In this document: positions 13,817-17,272 of the stretch, in pieces | How the letters are laid out: each line of letters starts with the position of its first letter | Position numbering within the stretch: the stretch's first letter is position 1 | Assembly: GCA_964459305.1 (NCBI GenBank) | Contig: CAYWNA010000278.1 | Span: forward strand, 1 to 17,272 | Origin: CAYWNA01 sp964459305 | GTDB taxonomy: Bacteria; Planctomycetota; Planctomycetia; Pirellulales; Pirellulaceae | DNA: 17,272 nt | Reading direction: 5' to 3' | The notes under the pieces: model-generated | Database searches by the model: none | What the model was told of the DNA's origin: nothing | The model's input: the letters and a program-made list of their open reading frames with translations, nothing else | Translations under genes and position numbers: made by a program

Positions 13817-14839
13817 ATGAAAACTATCGCCTACTGCAACCCGTTCGTCCCGCCGGAGTGGATTGCGGCTCACGGTGTGCAGCCGACCTGGATGCAGGTA
13901 CGGTTCGCCGAGGGGCGACCATTCGTTCATGCTGGTCGTGCGATATGCCCCTATGCCGGGGTGGTGATTGACGAGGTGCTGTCTGACCTGCAGGCTTCGG
14001 CCGTAGTGCTAACCACGACTTGCGATCAGATGCGTTATTCGGCGGCCATGTTGGAGTCGCAGGGTGACGTACCGATTTTCCTCATGAACGTGCCCTCCAC
14101 GTGGCAAACGGATGCTGCCGGGAAACTCTATCGAGATGAACTCGAACGGCTTGGGAGGTTTCTTGTGCGATTTGGTGGGCGGACGCCAACCAAAGAAAAG
14201 CTGGCGGAGGTCCTATTCGCTTATGACGATGCTCGATCTTCCGTACGAGCCGCACGTCCGCGGCTTTCGGCCATGCAGTTTGTTAAGGCGATCGCGGGAG
14301 TCCGCGGAAGTGCGACTGAGAAAGAAGGCGAGTCTCATTTGTCCGAACGGCCCAGCGGAAGCTGCACGCAAATGAGTCCTGACCCCTTTTCCAGTCTTGG
14401 TGTTCCGTTGGCAATCCTTGGGGGGCCGTTGCTGGAAAAAGACCATGCGATCTTCGATCTTGTCGAAAAGGGCGGGGGTCGCTTGGTGTTGGATGCGACC
14501 GAAGGCGGAGAACGGACATTGCCGGCCAGGTTGGACCGTGAACGCGTGCAAGCGGATCCCTTGGGCGAGTTAACCCGGGCGTATTTCAACACCATTCCGG
14601 ATGTATTTCGTAGACCTAACGATGAACTCTACCAGTGGCTTGGACAGAAACTGGTTTCTCGCCGAGTGCGCGGGATTCTTCTTCATCGGTACGTGTGGTG
14701 TGACATCTGGCATGCCGAATTGGCTCGGTTGAAGGAGTGGAGCCCCGTCCCCGTGCTGGAGATCGACGAATGTGACGACGACGCTTCGTTGAGCCGAACG
14801 GCCGGTCGCATCGAGGCATTCCTGGAAATGCTGACATGA
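13817..14839 (+). CDS. 2-Hydroxyacyl-CoA dehydratase / benzoyl-CoA reductase family subunit, 340 aa
   Basis: The fold matches the smaller HgdB/BcrC-like subunits. Conserved points are AYC7NPFVPPEW, AIC44PYAG, TTTC69DQMRYS, VPLAILGGPLL, RLVLDATEGGERTLP, YVWC295DIWHAEL and the closing RIEAFLEML. In the family three such cysteines hold a [4Fe-4S] cluster that passes single electrons to the substrate. ATG 13817 fits the family N-terminus; the frame is open to 13751 but that would run through a hairpin. Residues about 165-195 (encoded by about 14309-14400) are an unusual low-similarity insert containing a REP-like repeat. The gene's stop overlaps the next start (ATGA, 14836-14839), so it is probably the partner subunit of the next protein. 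No strong Shine-Dalgarno was found, and it lies 254 bases after the selenoprotein. Confidence 0.85.
   Translation: MKTIAYCNPFVPPEWIAAHGVQPTWMQVRFAEGRPFVHAGRAICPYAGVVIDEVLSDLQASAVVLTTTCDQMRYSAAMLESQGDVPIFLMNVPSTWQTDAAGKLYRDELERLGRFLVRFGGRTPTKEKLAEVLFAYDDARSSVRAARPRLSAMQFVKAIAGVRGSATEKEGESHLSERPSGSCTQMSPDPFSSLGVPLAILGGPLLEKDHAIFDLVEKGGGRLVLDATEGGERTLPARLDRERVQADPLGELTRAYFNTIPDVFRRPNDELYQWLGQKLVSRRVRGILLHRYVWCDIWHAELARLKEWSPVPVLEIDECDDDASLSRTAGRIEAFLEMLT
14330..14392 (+). repeat. REP-like palindrome inserted in a coding sequence
   Basis: CTCATTTG (14334-14341) and CAAATGAG (14369-14376) are exact complements, with TCCG/CGGA pairing inside. The element is followed by CCTGACCCCTTTTCC (14378-14392), the same core found twice at 618-665. 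It is carried in frame inside the dehydratase-family gene and encodes part of an odd Ser/Glu-rich loop. ATGAGTCCTGACCCC-type motifs are typical of REP elements mobilised by RAYT transposases, known from general experience; no RAYT is in the window. Confidence 0.6.
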
Positions 14840-16218
14840 ATGATGCCGCAATGCGAATAACGCTCCACGAGTGGGACGAGCGATACGCCGAGCTGCGTTC
14901 CGCTGGCCTTCGCGAACCGGACTACGGCGGGCCGCTGCGCCGTCACGTCGATGACGGGGATCTTCGACTTCTAAAACTGCGCATGGACAATTCGGCTGCA
15001 TCACTGAGGCTGTGGAACTTCCTGCTGACCGAAGAAGAGCGGCTCCACCAAGCCCGGGCCGAGGGCACGAAGATCGTGGGGACCATGAAGGACCTGGGCA
15101 CGGTGCCGGTGATCGCCTATTCCTTCGACGACATGGTGGCATTCTACCCCGACGGAGCTTGGTGGATTCCATGCGTCATGGAGCATAGCGCCGGACTGCT
15201 GGAGATCGCCGACTCACTTGGGATTGACGACTCGTTCTGCCCGGTGCGAGCTATGCTGGGAGCGTTCGTGAGCGAGGCGCATTTTCCGATTCCCGATCTA
15301 CTCACTTGCAGCGTCGGCGCAACGTGCGACGACCTCTCGGCCATCGCCCAACGTTTGGAAAGTCTTGGCTACCCGATTCTCTGGTGGGAGATTCCACATC
15401 GTCGCGCTCCGGAGCCGAACGAACGAGCGGTGCATCTTCCCGGCGGATTTCGGGCCCCTGAGGGGCAAGTCAAATTCGTGCAATCCGAGCTTGAGCGAGT
15501 GCGGCAGGCGTTGGAGACCTGCGCGGGAAGACGATTAACCGACGAAGACCTTGCGGCTGGCGTGCGGCGTGCGAATCGCGTGCGCAGCCAATTGGCGGAG
15601 CTTCGTCAACTTGTTTTCAGCTCGCCGGCATGTCCTCTGCCGGCGCTGGAGATGTTGATCGCGGAGATGCTCGCCATCCATTTTTGCTCCGACCAGGACG
15701 AATCGGTCCGCGTGTTGGACGAACTGCTGGAGGAGTCCAGCAGGCGTGTTGACGCTGGGATCGGAGTTCTTCCGCCCGATGCCGTTGGTGTTTTCTGGGT
15801 CAATCCAGTGGCTGACCTGCGAGTGATGAACCTACTGGAAGACCTTGGCGGCCGCGTGCGTGGGACCGAGTATTTGTTCTCTCATGCGCTGGATCCGATT
15901 CCCGAAGACGTGCCTCCAATGCAAGCACTGGCTCGGATGGCATTGGCCGATCCTATGGTAGGTTCCCCGGCGGATCGGGCCGAGCGAATTTGCGCCGATA
16001 TCCGCCGATTTGGGGCCGAGGCTGTTGTGATCTCCAGCATTCCTGGCGCAGGCCACTGTGCGCTGGAGGGAACGGTGATCGCCGATATCGTTCGCGCGCG
16101 ACTGGGAATTCCCGTAGTGGAAATCGAGGTGGCGCCCATCATCGATGCAATGGAGCCAACGTTGTGCACACGTCTGGAAGCACTTGTGGAAACCGTACGC
16201 CAATCGAGAGAAGAATGA
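14836..16218 (+). CDS. 2-Hydroxyacyl-CoA dehydratase / benzoyl-CoA reductase family large subunit, 460 aa
   Basis: This is a third member of the HgdB/BcrB superfamily and clearly different from the two before it. Recognisable parts are KDLGTVPVIAYSFDDMVAFYPDGAWWIPC113, DDSFC135PVRAMLGAF, LLTC158SVGATC164DDLSAI and GYPILWWEIPHR, then a helical middle (residues about 225-310), the second domain VGVFWVNPVADLRVMNLLEDLGGRVRGTEY, and ISSIPGAGHCALEGTVIADIVR. Lengths of 340 and 460 residues resemble the small/large pair BcrC/BcrB or HgdB/HgdA. The start overlaps the stop of the preceding gene and its own stop overlaps the ATPase start, so stoichiometric coupling is likely. Start ATG 14836 is followed by another at 14851. 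There is no CoA-activating gene nearby, so the substrate could be something other than a CoA ester. Confidence 0.83.
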   Translation: MNDAAMRITLHEWDERYAELRSAGLREPDYGGPLRRHVDDGDLRLLKLRMDNSAASLRLWNFLLTEEERLHQARAEGTKIVGTMKDLGTVPVIAYSFDDMVAFYPDGAWWIPCVMEHSAGLLEIADSLGIDDSFCPVRAMLGAFVSEAHFPIPDLLTCSVGATCDDLSAIAQRLESLGYPILWWEIPHRRAPEPNERAVHLPGGFRAPEGQVKFVQSELERVRQALETCAGRRLTDEDLAAGVRRANRVRSQLAELRQLVFSSPACPLPALEMLIAEMLAIHFCSDQDESVRVLDELLEESSRRVDAGIGVLPPDAVGVFWVNPVADLRVMNLLEDLGGRVRGTEYLFSHALDPIPEDVPPMQALARMALADPMVGSPADRAERICADIRRFGAEAVVISSIPGAGHCALEGTVIADIVRARLGIPVVEIEVAPIIDAMEPTLCTRLEALVETVRQSREE

Positions 16219-17009
16219 TTTGTGCCGGAATTGATGCGGGGTCCCGAACGATCAAGGTCGTGCTCGTGGACGCGGACAATCTCGATGTCGTGGCGACCGG
16301 CGTCATGGATCAAGGTGTCGAACAGGATGCGCTCGCACGGGGCCTTTTCGAACGCTTGCTGGAGGAGAACAACATCGAGGTCTCGGATGTACGTGCCACC
16401 GTCGCAACGGGGTACGGACGGAAGCTGATCCATCAAGCCGATGAAACGGTGACGGAGATCACGTGTCAGGCGTGGGGGGTCCGTCACCGAGCCACCGACG
16501 CGCGTACCATTGTCGACATCGGAGGCCAAGACAGCAAGTTCTTGCGGCTGGACCCGGACGGTGCAGTGCAAGACTTCGCAATGAACGACAGATGCGCCGC
16601 CGGAACGGGCCGGTTCCTGGAAGTTGTGGCGACGCGGCTGGGTGTGAAACTTGGAGCACTTGGCGATTTGGCGGGCAAGAGCCGGGAACCGGCAGCGATT
16701 AGCAGCATGTGTGTGGTGTTTGCAGAAACGGAGATCGTCGGGCTTCTGGCTTCCGGAGTCCCGCCGGAGGAAATCGCCGCGGGCGTTCAAACCGCCATTG
16801 CCGCCCGCGTGGCCGCCATGGCCGGACGTAACGCTGCGTCGCCCGTTGTTTTCACCGGCGGTGTGGCCTTGGTTCCAGGCATGGACCGGGCACTGGAAAC
16901 GGCGTTTGGCCGGCCGATTGCCATCCCCCCGGATCCCCAACTGACCGCGGCACTCGGTGCCGCGATCCTAGCTGCGAAGAGCTTGCGCCAAGGCGGCCTC
17001 GCGGACTGA
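16215..17009 (+). CDS. BadF/BadG/BcrA/HgdC-type ATPase activator (archerase), 264 aa
   Basis: The protein has the ASKHA fold of HgdC. Phosphate motifs are AGIDAGSRTIKVVLVD (4-19), TGYGRK (65-70) and DIGGQD (101-106), and the adenosine end is VVFTGGVALVPGM. The two cysteines in NDRC127AAGTGRF and SSMC166VVFAETE are at the positions that hold the [4Fe-4S] cluster at the HgdC dimer interface. It hydrolyses ATP to drive one-electron transfer to its dehydratase or double-cubane partner. Length is normal. The ATG at 16215 overlaps the preceding stop (ATGA) and matches the usual short N-terminus; upstream codons in the same frame are a shadow of the previous gene. One activator must serve three HgdB-like subunits here, unless others are encoded elsewhere. 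Confidence 0.93.
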   Translation: MICAGIDAGSRTIKVVLVDADNLDVVATGVMDQGVEQDALARGLFERLLEENNIEVSDVRATVATGYGRKLIHQADETVTEITCQAWGVRHRATDARTIVDIGGQDSKFLRLDPDGAVQDFAMNDRCAAGTGRFLEVVATRLGVKLGALGDLAGKSREPAAISSMCVVFAETEIVGLLASGVPPEEIAAGVQTAIAARVAAMAGRNAASPVVFTGGVALVPGMDRALETAFGRPIAIPPDPQLTAALGAAILAAKSLRQGGLAD

Positions 17010-17110
17010 TTCCCAGCGTTGACAGACTTAGCCAGCCATCGACCCCTCCGCTCCCCGACGTTTTTCTCCGACCAGACACGATCTCGTCTTGTCCGGTCCC
17101 TCACGCATCG

Positions 17111-17150
17111 GAAAAAAAGAACGGCCCCCAAGGACGCTATGGGGGCCGTT
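17111..17150 (-). terminator. Intrinsic terminator, functional on the minus strand
   Basis: AACGGCCCCCA (17120-17130) and TGGGGGCCGTT (17140-17150) form a perfect 11-bp GC-rich stem. On the minus strand the stem is followed by CTTTTTTTC (17119-17111), the classic release signal, so it most likely ends a minus-strand gene whose body lies right of the window. On the plus strand the tail TGAGAGTCGT has no T-run, so termination of the operon ending at 17009 would be weaker. Confidence 0.8.
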
Positions 17151-17272
17151 TGAGAGTCGTCGTTGGATCAGCTAGTTTGTCGTTGTCGGAAAACAGATTT
17201 ATCGGGAAAAAGACGGGGAATTCGCACGTCGGAGGGTTTGAAGATTTGTGGCCGTTGTTGTAAACAACGCGA
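17151..17272. other. Right-edge sequence, possibly the end of a minus-strand gene
   Basis: The minus strand is open in one frame through much of this stretch, and another frame ends in TGA close to the terminator (stop near 17170). The peptides are too short to identify. Position next to a minus-strand terminator suggests the 3' end of a gene lying mostly outside. Confidence 0.25.

Noticed and set aside
15882..16940. 352-codon minus ORF across the operon end
   Set aside because: It is antisense to two strongly supported genes, with no domain and no start signal.
17120..17150. Terminator of the plus-strand operon
   Set aside because: The stem is perfect, but the T-run occurs only on the minus strand, so it was assigned there. 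Weak bidirectional action is possible.

Overview
The window looks like chromosomal DNA of a planctomycete-type bacterium. The evidence is a left-edge fragment of a secreted PQQ/beta-propeller protein with the DEWTHYLHG motif, a planctomycete-style outer-membrane porin remnant, and long spacers full of short perfect hairpins of several unrelated sequences. The lineage is inferred from these protein and repeat styles; no rRNA or marker gene is present.

Layout. Positions 1-4.5 kb are an accessory, decayed region: a secreted propeller protein cut by the window edge (minus), an unknown membrane protein (minus), a HicA-like small protein (plus), a truncated DUF4276 relic (minus), two copies of a group II intron-like sequence and several hairpin repeats. 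Positions 4.5-6 kb hold a flavin-reductase-like flavoprotein (plus), followed after one stop codon by a fragment of a repetitive surface protein. Positions 6.1-9.6 kb hold selA-selB (minus), the machinery that makes Sec-tRNA and delivers it to the ribosome. Positions 9.6-10.7 kb hold a porin that has lost its signal peptide and whose 5' end runs into the selA promoter region.

Positions 11.5-17.0 kb hold the main system, a plus-strand gene set. It contains a SAM methyltransferase with a Cys-Cys-Cys motif I, a double-cubane-cluster-type protein (YjiM/HgdB family), two further 2-hydroxyacyl-CoA dehydratase/benzoyl-CoA-reductase-family subunits, and one BadF/HgdC-type ATPase activator. Three of the four junctions are ATGA stop/start overlaps.

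The key observation is that the double-cubane protein is longer than a simple ORF scan shows. An ATG that overlaps the methyltransferase stop, with a strong Shine-Dalgarno, opens a frame that passes one in-frame TGA (codon 17) and continues into the conserved protein. With selA and selB less than 6 kb away, this TGA is best read as selenocysteine. The result is a 417-residue selenoprotein with a Cys/Sec-rich N-terminal tail and a C-terminal SCCG. The ATPase would inject low-potential electrons into the iron-sulfur partner proteins. No CoA ligase or CoA transferase is present, so the substrate need not be a CoA thioester. selC (tRNA-Sec) and selD were not recognised here.
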